DNA of 64,000 nucleotides from positions 1 to 64,000 of the forward strand of contig NZ_FUIC01000030.1 in NCBI RefSeq assembly GCF_900163695.1, written 5' to 3'. Each line of letters opens with the position of its first letter. Within the stretch, counting starts at the first letter, position 1. Origin of the DNA: Gulosibacter sp. 10. GTDB taxonomy: Bacteria > Actinomycetota > Actinomycetes > Actinomycetales > Microbacteriaceae. Positions 1-9,088 of the stretch are shown piece by piece. A program made the translations under genes and the position numbers. Under the pieces are notes generated by a model. That model saw only the letters and a list, made by a program, of their open reading frames with translations, was not told the origin of the DNA and did no database searches.

Positions 1-600
1 GCCCCGACGCGCCCCGCCCCGCAGCCCGCCGCATCGGGCGGGTACGGCGGGCCCTCCGCGCCCGCCTACGGGGGCGCCGGATTCGCCGGCATCGTCGGCG
101 CAGGCGGCGCGGCGCTCCCGGACTCGGGCCGCGGCGCGGCGGGACCGCTCGCCTCCCGGGCCGGCGCCCGGCTCGGGTCGGTGCTCATCAACCTCTTCGC
201 GGCTGCCGGGCTCGTGTTCGCCGCCTGGGACATCAGCCGCGTCGTCCGCTTCGAGTCCTTCGGGGTGAACCTCGCGACCCAGCTCGGCGGGGGCATCGGG
301 ATGATCTACCTCGTGACCGTGGCGATCTTCGCGATCCCGGCGATCGTCTCGGCGCTCACGCTCGGCATGTCCGGCCTCGGCACCGGCCTCTTCGGCGGGA
401 TCCTGCTGCTGGTGAGCATCGTGCTGCTGCTGTTCGGCGAGCGCATCCCGGGCGGGTTCCTCTCCGGCGAGTTCCTCTACACGGGCGTGCCCTACCTCGT
501 CCCGGTCGCCGCATTCATGCTCTTCGCCGGCATCGGCGCGCATTTCGCGCGGCGCAGCGGACGTCGGCAGGTCCGCAGGGCGAGCGGCGGCGGTGTATAG
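1..600 (+). CDS. Membrane protein, N-terminus missing (5' partial)
   Basis: The frame is open from the first base of the window, so the true start lies upstream; it ends with TAG at 598-600. The first 60 visible residues are low-complexity Ala/Gly/Pro with a few Tyr. Four hydrophobic stretches follow, at about residues 61-78, 97-119, 124-147 and 163-183, and the protein ends with a basic tail rich in Arg. A Pro/Gly-rich cytoplasmic head plus a small multi-spanning domain is common in actinobacterial envelope proteins of unknown role. I do not recognise a family. It is followed by the separately promoted L25 gene and is probably not part of that unit. Confidence 0.6.
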   Translation, partial: APTRPAPQPAASGGYGGPSAPAYGGAGFAGIVGAGGAALPDSGRGAAGPLASRAGARLGSVLINLFAAAGLVFAAWDISRVVRFESFGVNLATQLGGGIGMIYLVTVAIFAIPAIVSALTLGMSGLGTGLFGGILLLVSIVLLLFGERIPGGFLSGEFLYTGVPYLVPVAAFMLFAGIGAHFARRSGRRQVRRASGGGV

Positions 601-739
601 TAGACAGCTGTACTTCGGCGAGGGATGCACCCGCATCCGTTATCGACGCGGTCGAGTGGAGCCTTTCGGGGCGCAGCCACGCGTTCGCGTGCGTTGCGCC
701 GCAACTCACACGGGAACTCTCCCATCGAAAGGACATCCA
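601..739 (+). promoter_or_regulatory. Promoter and structured leader of the L25 gene
   Basis: This 139-base stretch holds no gene. A TAGACA hexamer right after the upstream stop codon could be a -10 element. A hairpin is visible at 671-699: GCGCA pairs with TGCGC, and inside it CACGCG pairs with CGCGTG around a TT loop. A smaller GGATGC/GCATCC hairpin lies near 623-638. GAAAGGA at 727-733 is a clear ribosome binding site for the ATG at 740. The hairpins may be part of a ribosomal-protein leader, but no known leader motif was matched, so regulation is inference. Confidence 0.4.
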
Positions 740-1342
740 ATGGCCCAGTCCGTTGAAAACACGCTCAGTGCCGTCGTGCGCACCTCGTTCGGCAAGGGCG
801 CGGCCCGCAAGATCCGCGCGAAGGACCAGATCCCCGCGGTCCTCTACGGCCACGGCACCGCCCCGCAGCACCTCACGCTGCCGGGCCACGAGACCATGCT
901 GCTGCTGCGCAAGGCCAACGCGCTGATCGAGCTCGACATCGAGGGCGCCAAGGAGCTCGCGCTCGTGAAGGACGTGCAGCGCGACCCGGTCCGCCAGGTC
1001 ATCGAGCACGTCGACCTCCTCCTCGTCCGCAAGGGCGAGCAGGTCGAGGTCGAGGTGCCGATCCACGTCGTCGGCGAGCCCTTCCCCGGCGGCATCGTCG
1101 TGCAGGACACGAGCTCGGTCGCCGTGCTCGCGGACGCCACCGACATCCCCGAGTTCGTCGAGGTCGACGTCGAGGGTCTCGAGGTGGGCACCTCGATCCT
1201 CACCACCGAGCTCAAGCTCCCCGCGGGCCTCTCGCTCGCGGACGAGGAGACCGAGATCGTCGTGCTCTCGATCATCGAGCCCCGCGCCGAGGTCGCCGAG
1301 GGCGATGACGAGGCCGAGGAGACCGAAGAGGACGCGGAGTAG
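740..1342 (+). CDS. rplY: 50S ribosomal protein L25 / general stress protein Ctc
   Basis: Encodes 200 residues of the long (CTC/TL5) form of L25, which binds 5S rRNA in the large subunit. The N-terminal half (residues 1-95) is the L25 beta-barrel, with the family-typical run GKGAARKIRAKDQIPAVLYG. The second half is the TL5-type C-terminal domain with the VEVPIHVVGE stretch. The protein ends in an acidic Glu/Asp tail. The start was placed at ATG 740 because GAAAGGA lies seven bases before it, and the upstream in-frame codons do not resemble the family. It lies 11 bases before pth, the usual actinobacterial pairing, and is probably co-transcribed with pth and dtd. Confidence 0.93.
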   Translation: MAQSVENTLSAVVRTSFGKGAARKIRAKDQIPAVLYGHGTAPQHLTLPGHETMLLLRKANALIELDIEGAKELALVKDVQRDPVRQVIEHVDLLLVRKGEQVEVEVPIHVVGEPFPGGIVVQDTSSVAVLADATDIPEFVEVDVEGLEVGTSILTTELKLPAGLSLADEETEIVVLSIIEPRAEVAEGDDEAEETEEDAE

Positions 1343-1353
1343 TCCGCACGGTC

Positions 1354-1941
1354 ATGGCATCGGATGCGTGGCTCGTGGTCGGTCTCGGGAACCCCGGGGA
1401 CCGCTACCGGGCGACGCGTCACAACGTCGGCCACATGGTGGTCGACGAGCTCGCGGGGCGGCTGGCGGAGTCCTTCCGCCGCCACCCGCGGGCGAACGCG
1501 GTCGTGGCCGAGGGCCGCCCGGCGCCGGGCGGCCCGAAGCTCGTCCTCGCGAAGTCGAACGGCTTCATGAACGTCTCGGGCGGGCCGGTCTCCCAGCTCG
1601 CCAAGTACTACTCCGTCCCCCCGGAGCGGGTGATCGTCGTCCACGACGAGCTCGACCTGCCCTTCGACGGGCTCAAGCTCAAGCGCGGCGGCGGCCACGG
1701 CGGCCACAACGGGCTGCGCGACATCTCCTCCGCGATCGGTCCCGACTACCTGCGCGTGCGGGTCGGCATCGGCCGCCCGCCCGGGCGGCAGGACCCCGCG
1801 GACTACGTGCTCCGCCCGTTCTCGAACGGCGAGCGCGAGACCCTCGGCGTGCTCGTGCAGGAGGCGGCCGACGCCGTCGAGCTCATCGCCGAGCGCGGCC
1901 TCGTGGACGCGCAGCAGACCGTCCACTCTCGGGGCGCGTAG
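1354..1941 (+). CDS. pth: Peptidyl-tRNA hydrolase
   Basis: Hydrolyses the ester bond of peptidyl-tRNAs released early from ribosomes, recycling tRNA in the cytoplasm. The 195-residue product has the family N-terminus LVVGLGNPGDRYRATRHNVG. Catalytic His23 follows the conserved Arg-His-Asn motif, and the substrate-binding Asn in the KSNGFMN region and the HDELDLPFG-like segment (HDELDLPFDG) are present. Length is normal. The TAG stop shares its last base with the GTG start of the next gene (TAGTG), implying translational coupling with dtd. Confidence 0.95.
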   Translation: MASDAWLVVGLGNPGDRYRATRHNVGHMVVDELAGRLAESFRRHPRANAVVAEGRPAPGGPKLVLAKSNGFMNVSGGPVSQLAKYYSVPPERVIVVHDELDLPFDGLKLKRGGGHGGHNGLRDISSAIGPDYLRVRVGIGRPPGRQDPADYVLRPFSNGERETLGVLVQEAADAVELIAERGLVDAQQTVHSRGA

Positions 1942-2378
1942 TGCGCCTCGTCGCCACCCGCTGCAGCAGCGCCTCCGTCGAGGTCGACGGCGAGATCGTC
2001 GGCTCGCTGCCGCGCCCCGGCCTGCTCGTGCTCGCCGGCGTCACCCACGGGGACGGCGAGGCGGATGCGGCCAAGCTCGCCCGCAAGCTCGCGGGGCTGC
2101 GCATCTTCGACGGCGAGGTGAGCGCGCTCGACCTCGACGCGCCGATCCTCCTCGTGAGCCAGTTCACGCTCTACGGCGACGCGCGCAAGGGGCGGCGCCC
2201 GTCCTGGTCGGACGCCGCGGGCGGGGCGGAGGCCGAGCCCCTCGTCGACCGCCTGGGCGCGCTGCTGCGGGAGCAGGGCCTGCACGTCGAGTCCGGACGC
2301 TTCGGCGCCATGATGCGGGTCGCCTCGGTGAACGAGGGCCCCTTCACGATCCTGCTGGACTCCGCCGACCTCGCGTGA
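1941..2378 (+). CDS. dtd: D-aminoacyl-tRNA deacylase
   Basis: Removes D-amino acids (and glycine mischarged on tRNA-Ala) from tRNA as a chiral proofreading step. The 145-residue product carries both DTD motifs: SQFTLYG (about residues 73-79) and the C-terminal SVNEGPFT, which forms the cross-subunit Gly-cisPro type pocket (here Gly-Pro). The GTG start overlaps the last base of the pth stop, which fixes the start. It is one of three translation quality-control or ribosome genes in a row (rplY, pth, dtd). Confidence 0.9.
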   Translation: MRLVATRCSSASVEVDGEIVGSLPRPGLLVLAGVTHGDGEADAAKLARKLAGLRIFDGEVSALDLDAPILLVSQFTLYGDARKGRRPSWSDAAGGAEAEPLVDRLGALLREQGLHVESGRFGAMMRVASVNEGPFTILLDSADLA

Positions 2379-2448
2379 CGCGGGATTCGCCTGACGACGG
2401 CCTTGCGCGGGCTCAGCCTTGCGCGGCCTCCGGGCTCGGCGCCTTGCG

Positions 2449-2454
2449 TAGACT
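2449..2454 (+). promoter_or_regulatory. TAGACT -10 element of mfd (predicted leaderless)
   Basis: TAGACT sits six bases before the mfd GTG. The same hexamer, or TAGCCT, lies 6-9 bases before several other starts in the window, which fits -10 elements whose transcripts begin at the start codon. No good ribosome binding site precedes mfd. Confidence 0.5.
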
Positions 2455-2460
2455 TCTCTG

Positions 2461-5400
2461 GTGAGCCTCCACGGATTCTTAGCTGCAGCCCAGGCCTCCG
2501 ATTCCTTCGCGAACGCCGCGAACCGGGCCGGTCGGGACGCCGACTTCACCCTCGTCGACGGATTGCGGGCGCCGCTGCTCGCCGAGCTCGTCGAGGAGCG
2601 CGCGCGACTGCTCGGCCACCCGCCGCTGCTGCTCGTGGTCACCGCCACGAGCCGCGAGGCGGAGCAGTACTCGACCGACCTGCGGGCCTTCCTGCCGCGG
2701 GCGGAGGTCGTCGAGTTCCCCGCGTGGGAAACCCTTCCGCACGAGCGGCTGAGCCCCTCGGCCGACACCACGGGCCGGCGGATGGCCGCGATGCGCGCCC
2801 TCGGCGACTGGCGGCGCCGGGAGCGCCCGGAGGCCCCGTTCGTGCTCTTCGCCTCGGTCCGGGCGGCGCTGCAGCCGCTCATGCCGGGCCTCGACGAGCC
2901 GCTCACCATCGTGCTCGAGCAGGGCTCGCGCGGCAACGACCTCGAGCGCGTCGCGGTGCGGCTGGTCGAGCTCGCGTACCAGCGGGTGGACATGGTGACC
3001 CGGCGCGGCGAGTTCGCCGTGCGCGGCGGCATCCTCGACGTCTTCCCGCCCGACTCGGAGCACGCGCTGCGCATCGACTTCTTCGGGGACGAGGTGGATG
3101 AGATCCGCCCCTTCGGCGTCTCGGATCAGCGCTCCTACGACGAGACCGTGGACGCGGCGCTGCTCACCCCGAGCCGCGAGCTGCTGCTCACGGACGCCGT
3201 GCGAGCCCGGGCCCGGGAGATGGAGCACGAGTTCCCGAACATCGAGGGCATGCTCTCGAAGATCGCCGAGGGCATCCCCGTCGAGGGCATGGAGTCCCTC
3301 GCGCCCGCGCTCGTCGAGCGGCTCGTGCCCATCGTGGATTACCTGCCGGCGGACGCGGCGATCGCGGTGCTCGCACCCGAGCGCGTCGCCTCCCGCGCCA
3401 CCGACCTGCGCGAGACCAACCGCGAGTTCCTCGACGCGGCGTGGAGCGCCGTCACGGCGGGCGCCGACGCCCCGATCGACCTCTCCGGCGGCGACTACGT
3501 CTCGGTGAGCCACTTGCGCGGCATCAAGGGGGAGCGGCCCTGGTGGACCATCTCGCCCTTCGGTGGCGACGAGGACGGCACCTTCCACGTGGAGGCCGAG
3601 CCGGTGCCCTCCTTCGCGGGCAACTCCGAGGGCGCGATCGACCACGTCGTCGAGCTGCTGGGCGCGGGCTGGCGGGTGGTCATGGCCGCGAACGGGCAGG
3701 GGCTCGTGGAGCGCGCCCAGCAGGTGCTCGCGGAGCGCGGCGCGGCGGGGCGCCCCGTGGACTCGCTGCCCGAGGAGGGGCTCGAAGCAGGGGTCGCGTA
3801 CCTGGTGCAGGCGCCCCTCACCGCGGGCGCGCAGCTGCCGGAGCAGCGGCTCGCGCTGCTCACCGAATCCGACTTCTACGGCCGCGCCGCCGGCTACAAC
3901 GCGGCCGCGCCCCGCAAGCTCGCGCGCCGCCGCGCCAACGCCGTCGTCGATCCGCTGCAGCTCAAGGCGGGGGATTTCGTCGTGCACGACCAGCACGGCG
4001 TCGCCCGGTTCCTGCGGCTCGAGCAGCGCGAGGTGCCCATCCCCGGCGCGGGCGGCAAGCGCTCGCAGCGCGAGTACCTCGTGCTCGAATACGCGCCCTC
4101 GAAGCGCGGCCATCCCGGCGACAAGCTGCTGGTCCCCACCGATCAGCTCTCGCAGCTCACGCGGTACGTGGGCGGGGACAGCCCCGCGCTCTCGAAGATG
4201 GGCGGCAGCGACTGGGCCGCCACGAAGTCGAAGGCGCGCAAGGCCACCCGCGACATCGCGGTCGGGCTCGTCAAGCTCTACTCGGCCCGCACCGCGTCGA
4301 AGGGCTTCGCGTTCTCGCCCGACACCCCGTGGCAGCACGAGTTCGAGGAGGCCTTCCCCTTCATCGAGACTCCCGATCAGCTGCAGACCATCGAGGACGT
4401 CAAGCGCGACATGGAGCGGCCCGTGCCGATGGATCGGCTGCTCGCGGGCGACGTGGGCTTCGGCAAGACCGAGGTGGCCGTGCGCGCGGCGTTCAAGGCG
4501 GTGCAGGACGGCAAGCAGGTCGTCGTGCTCGTGCCCACCACGCTGCTGGTCAGGCAGCACCTCGAGACCTTCACCGAGCGCATGGCCGGCTTCCCGGTGC
4601 AGGTGCGCGGCGTCAGCCGCTTCCAGACCGACAAGGAGGCCGAGGAGGCGCGCCAGGGGCTCGCGGACGGCTCGGTCGACATCGTCATCGGCACCCACCG
4701 CATCCTCTCCGACTCCTTCACCTACAAGGACCTCGGGCTCATCATCGTCGACGAGGAGCAGCGCTTCGGCGTCGAGCACAAGGAGAAGCTCAAGTCGCTC
4801 AAGACCAATGTCGACGTGCTCGCGATGAGCGCGACGCCCATCCCGCGCACGCTCGAGATGGCCGTGACGGGCATCCGCGAGATGTCCACGCTCGCGACCC
4901 CGCCCGAGGACCGGCATCCCATCCTCACCTTCGTGGGGCCGCGCTCGGACAAGCAGATCACCGCGGCGCTGCGCCGCGAGCTGCTGCGCGAGGGGCAGGT
5001 GTTCTACGTGCACAACCGCACCGCCACGATCAACAAGGTGGCCGCGCATCTCGCGGAGCTCGTGCCCGAGGCCCGCATCGCGGTCGCCCACGGCCGGCTC
5101 TCGGAGAAGCGGCTCGAGCAGGTGATCGTCGACTTCTGGGAGCGCAAGTTCGACGTGCTCGTGACCACGACCATCGTGGAGACCGGGCTCGACATCCCCA
5201 ACGCGAACACGCTGATCATCGACGACGCCGAGCGCTACGGGCTCAGCCAGCTGCACCAGCTGCGCGGCCGCGTGGGCCGGGGCCGCGAACGCGCCTACGC
5301 GTACTTCCTGTACGACGGCAACCGGCCGCTCACCGAGACGGCGCACGACCGGCTCGAGACCATCGCCGCCAACAACGAGCTCGGCTCGGGCATGCAGGTG

Positions 5401-6051
5401 GCCATGAAGGACCTCGAGCTGCGCGGCGCGGGCAACCTGCTCGGCGGCGAGCAGTCGGGCCACATCGCGGGCGTGGGCTTCGACCTCTACCTGCGGATGA
5501 TCGGCGAGGCCGTGGACGCGTTCCGCGGCGAGGCCCCCGAGGTGCAGACCGAGCTGCGGCTCGAGCTGCCGGTGGACGCGCGCATCCCCGACGAGTACAT
5601 CGACTCCGAGCGGCTGCGGCTCGAGGCCTACCAGAAGCTCTCCTCGGCCGCCTCGCCCGGCGCGAAGCCCGGCCAGCTCGACCTCGTGGTCGACGAGCTG
5701 CGCGACCGCTACGGCGAGCTGCCGGAGCCCGTGCAGACGCTGCTCGCGGTCTCGCGCATCCGCCGCATGGCGGTGCGGCTCGGGCTCGGGGAGATCGTGG
5801 CGATGGGCCGGCTGCTGCGGATCACGCCGGCGGTGCTCACCGACTCGAAGCAGATGCGGCTGCGGCGGATGTACCCGGGCGGCAAGTACCTCGAGGCGGG
5901 GCACGTGCTCAACCTGCCGCTGCCCGCGGGGCGGATGGGCGAGCCGGTCGGCGATGCCGAGTTCATCGAATGGGTGCGCGGGGTGTTCCGCGCGCTGTTC
6001 GACGCGACCGAGGAGTCGGTTGAGCAGGACGGCGAGGAGGGCGCCGGGTAG
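2461..6051 (+). CDS. mfd: Transcription-repair coupling factor Mfd
   Basis: A 1196-residue ATP-dependent DNA translocase that displaces RNA polymerase stalled at lesions and recruits UvrA. The N-terminal UvrB-like region occupies about residues 1-350. The CarD-like RNA-polymerase-interacting domain starts near 501 (GDFVVHDQHGVARF). The RecG-like motor follows, with Walker A GDVGFGKTE near 663 and Walker B DEEQRFG near 763. Helicase motifs V-VI lie around TTIVETGLDIPNANT and QLRGRVGRG, and the C-terminal D7 domain ends the protein. Length is normal. Codon 7 is TTA, the only in-frame TTA I could find in the window. It converges on the BCCT transporter gene with a 10-base gap. Confidence 0.97.
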   Translation: MSLHGFLAAAQASDSFANAANRAGRDADFTLVDGLRAPLLAELVEERARLLGHPPLLLVVTATSREAEQYSTDLRAFLPRAEVVEFPAWETLPHERLSPSADTTGRRMAAMRALGDWRRRERPEAPFVLFASVRAALQPLMPGLDEPLTIVLEQGSRGNDLERVAVRLVELAYQRVDMVTRRGEFAVRGGILDVFPPDSEHALRIDFFGDEVDEIRPFGVSDQRSYDETVDAALLTPSRELLLTDAVRARAREMEHEFPNIEGMLSKIAEGIPVEGMESLAPALVERLVPIVDYLPADAAIAVLAPERVASRATDLRETNREFLDAAWSAVTAGADAPIDLSGGDYVSVSHLRGIKGERPWWTISPFGGDEDGTFHVEAEPVPSFAGNSEGAIDHVVELLGAGWRVVMAANGQGLVERAQQVLAERGAAGRPVDSLPEEGLEAGVAYLVQAPLTAGAQLPEQRLALLTESDFYGRAAGYNAAAPRKLARRRANAVVDPLQLKAGDFVVHDQHGVARFLRLEQREVPIPGAGGKRSQREYLVLEYAPSKRGHPGDKLLVPTDQLSQLTRYVGGDSPALSKMGGSDWAATKSKARKATRDIAVGLVKLYSARTASKGFAFSPDTPWQHEFEEAFPFIETPDQLQTIEDVKRDMERPVPMDRLLAGDVGFGKTEVAVRAAFKAVQDGKQVVVLVPTTLLVRQHLETFTERMAGFPVQVRGVSRFQTDKEAEEARQGLADGSVDIVIGTHRILSDSFTYKDLGLIIVDEEQRFGVEHKEKLKSLKTNVDVLAMSATPIPRTLEMAVTGIREMSTLATPPEDRHPILTFVGPRSDKQITAALRRELLREGQVFYVHNRTATINKVAAHLAELVPEARIAVAHGRLSEKRLEQVIVDFWERKFDVLVTTTIVETGLDIPNANTLIIDDAERYGLSQLHQLRGRVGRGRERAYAYFLYDGNRPLTETAHDRLETIAANNELGSGMQVAMKDLELRGAGNLLGGEQSGHIAGVGFDLYLRMIGEAVDAFRGEAPEVQTELRLELPVDARIPDEYIDSERLRLEAYQKLSSAASPGAKPGQLDLVVDELRDRYGELPEPVQTLLAVSRIRRMAVRLGLGEIVAMGRLLRITPAVLTDSKQMRLRRMYPGGKYLEAGHVLNLPLPAGRMGEPVGDAEFIEWVRGVFRALFDATEESVEQDGEEGAG

Positions 6052-6061
6052 CGCCCCGGGA

Positions 6062-7636
6062 TCAGCCCTCCGCGTCCCGCACGCCCGCCGCGGCGAGCGC
6101 CGCGGGCCCCGGCCCCTCCTCGCGCGCATCCGCCCGGAGCTGCCGGACCAGGGCGACGGCGAGCGCGCCGATGATCACGAGGAACGGCAGCGCGAGCACG
6201 ATCACGAACATCTGCAGCATGCCGAGGCCGCCGATGACCAGCAGCGCGAGCGCGATCGCTCCCGTGGCCGCGCCCCAGACGATGAGGCCGCCGGGGCGCG
6301 GACGCTCGGGCGAGCCGCCCGCGAGCATCGCGAGCACGTGCGTGTTCGCATCCGCGCCCGAGATGAAGAACAGCGCGACGAGGAACATCGTGACGGGGAT
6401 CGTCACGGCGCCGAGCGGGAACTGCTCGAGCAGCGCGAAGGTGGCCGACTGCGCGTCGCCCGCTGCGGCCGCCGCGAACTCCGGCGAGGCGCCGTGCATG
6501 AGCACGCCGTTGGCGCCGAGCACGCCGAACCAGAGGCAGAACACGAGCCCCGGGACGACGACCACGCCCGCGACCACCTGGCGGATGCTGCGGCCCCGGG
6601 AGATGCGGGCGAGGAAGACGCCGACGAAGGCGCCCCAGCCGATCCACCAGGCCATCATGAAGTACGGCCAGGCCGCGAGCCACTCCTGGTCGTAGCCGCC
6701 CGCGTAGCTCGCGAAGGACATCGGCACGAGCGTGACGAGGAAGTCGCCGAAGGCGCGGGCGACCAGGCCCATCGTCTCGGCGAAGGGCCCGACGGCCGCG
6801 ACGAACACGAGCAGCGCGCCCGCGATGACCATGGCGACGTTGCTGAGCCAGCGCACGCCGCGGGCCACGCCGGTGACCGCCGAGAGGGTGAACAGCGCCG
6901 TGAACGCCACGATGATCGCGCCCTGGATCCACGGGCCGCTCGCGACGCCCCAGAGCGACTGCATGCCCGAGTTGAACTGGATCGCGCCGAGGCCGAGGGA
7001 GGTGGCGGAGCCGAACAGCGTCGCGACGATCGCGATCGCATCCACCGCCTGGCCCGCCCAGCCCCGGTGATGACGGCCGAGGAGCGGCCGGAGCGCCGTC
7101 GAGATCCGGGCGTCGCGGCCGAGCCGATGGGTCGCGTAGCCGATCGCGAGCCCGACGGCGCCGAAGATGCCCCAGCCCATGACGCCCCACTCGAAGAACG
7201 TCGCGCGCAGCCCGAGGACGGCCGCCTCGCGGGTCTCGGCGCCGACGGTCTCGAGCGGGGGCGCGAGGAAGTGCGTGAGCGGCTCCGAGACGCCGTAGCT
7301 GACGACGCCGACCCCGACGGAGGCCGAGAGCAGCATCGCCACCCACGCGGCGGTCGAGAACTCGGGGCGCTCGTCGTCGCGGCCCAGCCGCACGCGCCCG
7401 AACCGCGTGCAGGCGAGCACGACGATGAACACGAGCAGCAGCAGCGGCCCGATGAGCAGCGCGCCCCCGAGCCATCGCGTCGACCAGCCGAACACCGAGT
7501 CGACGGCGGCGCCGAACAGGTCGGGGACGACGAGTGCGGCGAGCAGGAGCAGGACGACGACGGCGAGCGACGCGATGCTGGCCGGGCTCGGCCGCCGGCG
7601 CCCGGGGACTGGCCCGCGCGGGGCATCGGAGTGCAT
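6062..7636 (-). CDS. BCCT family betaine/choline/carnitine transporter
   Basis: A 524-residue secondary transporter of the betaine-choline-carnitine family, in the cytoplasmic membrane. About twelve membrane segments are visible. The family tryptophan-rich stretch (YFMMAWWIGWGAFVGVFLAR) and the neighbouring FISGADANTHVLAML segment are both present. These residues place it firmly in BCCT, but the substrate (glycine betaine, choline, carnitine or another quaternary amine) cannot be read from sequence. The ATG at 7636 was chosen as the first Met before the hydrophilic N-tail; its ribosome binding site is weak. It diverges from a flavin monooxygenase gene across 129 bases. Confidence 0.9.
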   Translation of the reverse strand: MHSDAPRGPVPGRRRPSPASIASLAVVVLLLLAALVVPDLFGAAVDSVFGWSTRWLGGALLIGPLLLLVFIVVLACTRFGRVRLGRDDERPEFSTAAWVAMLLSASVGVGVVSYGVSEPLTHFLAPPLETVGAETREAAVLGLRATFFEWGVMGWGIFGAVGLAIGYATHRLGRDARISTALRPLLGRHHRGWAGQAVDAIAIVATLFGSATSLGLGAIQFNSGMQSLWGVASGPWIQGAIIVAFTALFTLSAVTGVARGVRWLSNVAMVIAGALLVFVAAVGPFAETMGLVARAFGDFLVTLVPMSFASYAGGYDQEWLAAWPYFMMAWWIGWGAFVGVFLARISRGRSIRQVVAGVVVVPGLVFCLWFGVLGANGVLMHGASPEFAAAAAGDAQSATFALLEQFPLGAVTIPVTMFLVALFFISGADANTHVLAMLAGGSPERPRPGGLIVWGAATGAIALALLVIGGLGMLQMFVIVLALPFLVIIGALAVALVRQLRADAREEGPGPAALAAAGVRDAEG

Positions 7637-7765
7637 CTGCCAACCATAACCCGATGGGGCGCGATCCGCGGCCTCGGGCGGATTGGCAGCCGAAGCCGCG
7701 GGCGGCGCATACTTGAGGCGACGGCCCTCGAACGACCGGATGCGCTCCGGGGAAGGCGAACGACG

Positions 7766-9088
7766 ATGATCCAGGCGACCGGCCCCGACGCTCCCGCGCG
7801 GCGACTGCTCCTCGGCGCGATGCTCACCGCGTCGGGCGCGCCCGACGACGAGCGGGCGTGGCTCGATCCCGCCGAGCCGGTCGACGCCTCGGTGAACCCC
7901 GACTGGTACGGCGCCGTGGCGCGCATGGCGGACGAGGCGGGCGTCGACTTCCTCTTCGTCGCCGACGCCGTGTTCGTCGACCCGCTGGGCCCGCCGCACT
8001 ACCTCTCCCGATTCGAGCCGCTCTCGGTGCTGTCGTACCTGGCGGCCGCCACCGAGCGTGTCGGCCTCGTGGGCACGTTCTCGGCCTCGTACCAGCACCC
8101 CTACAACCTCGCCCGCATGCTCATGTCGCTCGACCACCTCAGCCGGGGGCGCGCGGGCTGGAACGTGGTCACCTCGCTCGGCGACCGCGCCGCGCGCAAC
8201 TTCGGGCTCGACGCGCAGGCCGATCACGAGACCCGCTACGCCCGCGCCGCGGAGGCGATCGAGGTCGTCAAGGGGCTCTGGCGCAGCTACGACGCCGACG
8301 CGTTCCCCCGCGACCGCGGGACGGGGGAGTACCTCGACCTCGCCAAGCAGCACGGGCTCGACCACGAGGGCCGGTTCTTCTCGGTCGCCGGACCGCTGAA
8401 CATCGAGCGCTCGCGGCAGGGCGAGCCGGTGATCTTCCAGGCCGGCCAATCCCCTCCCGGGCAGCGGCTCGCCGCGGCGAGCGCCGACTGCGTGTTCGGC
8501 ATGCAGACCGCGATGGCGGATGCGCGGGCCTACCGCGACTCGATCCGCGGAATCCAGCGGGAGCAGGGCCTCGAACGGCCCGCGCCGAAGCTGCTGCTCA
8601 AGCTCATGCTGCACCTCGTCGACGACGGGGTTCCGCCCGAGGCGGCGCGCGCCGAGCACGTGCGCCGCCACGATGCGTTCGGCCGGGTGCGCGAGCGCGT
8701 CGCGAGGGCGATCGAGCGCGAGCCCGAGGGCGCGATCGGGCTCCGCGATGTGGAGCGCGCGCTCGTCAACGAGGGCACGTGGCTCGCCGACCACCTCGAG
8801 GAGTGCCGCACGCGCGGCCTGCCCCTCGACGCCGTCGTGGTCGAGCTCGGCGCGCAGGGCACGCTCATCATGGCGGGGCCCGCGGGCCACGTCGCCGACG
8901 AGATGGCCCGATGGCTCGAGGCCGACGCGTGCGACGGCTTCATCGTGCAGGTCTCGAACCTCGAGGCGATGCGCCGCTGGGCCGAGGACCTCATGCCGGA
9001 GCTGCGCCGACGCGGCCTCGTGCCCGCGGAAGGCGCCGCGCCGAGGACGCTCCGCGAGACGCTCGGGCTCGGGGAGGCCCAAGGCTGA
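7766..9088 (+). CDS. NtaA/SnaA/DszA-type FMN-dependent monooxygenase
   Basis: A 440-residue member of the luciferase-like monooxygenase superfamily, close to the nitrilotriacetate/dibenzothiophene-sulfone/pristinamycin branch. These enzymes use reduced FMN supplied by a reductase and O2. Visible family features are FVADAVFVDP near residue 50, the LDHLSRGRAGWNVVTS segment, the HETRYARAAEAIEVVKGLW region and PVIFQAGQSPPGQRLAA. GGGGAAGG lies ten bases before the ATG, fixing the start. No flavin reductase is adjacent. It diverges from the BCCT transporter, so the substrate could be a compound that this transporter imports, but that is inference. Confidence 0.85.
   Translation: MIQATGPDAPARRLLLGAMLTASGAPDDERAWLDPAEPVDASVNPDWYGAVARMADEAGVDFLFVADAVFVDPLGPPHYLSRFEPLSVLSYLAAATERVGLVGTFSASYQHPYNLARMLMSLDHLSRGRAGWNVVTSLGDRAARNFGLDAQADHETRYARAAEAIEVVKGLWRSYDADAFPRDRGTGEYLDLAKQHGLDHEGRFFSVAGPLNIERSRQGEPVIFQAGQSPPGQRLAAASADCVFGMQTAMADARAYRDSIRGIQREQGLERPAPKLLLKLMLHLVDDGVPPEAARAEHVRRHDAFGRVRERVARAIEREPEGAIGLRDVERALVNEGTWLADHLEECRTRGLPLDAVVVELGAQGTLIMAGPAGHVADEMARWLEADACDGFIVQVSNLEAMRRWAEDLMPELRRRGLVPAEGAAPRTLRETLGLGEAQG

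Noticed and set aside
2479-6129. A 1216-codon open frame on the minus strand opposite mfd, and similar long antisense frames opposite fumC, the siderophore operon and hisS
   Set aside because: High GC leaves antisense frames open. Their composition is Arg/His/Pro-rich with no motif, while the plus-strand genes match known families along their full length.
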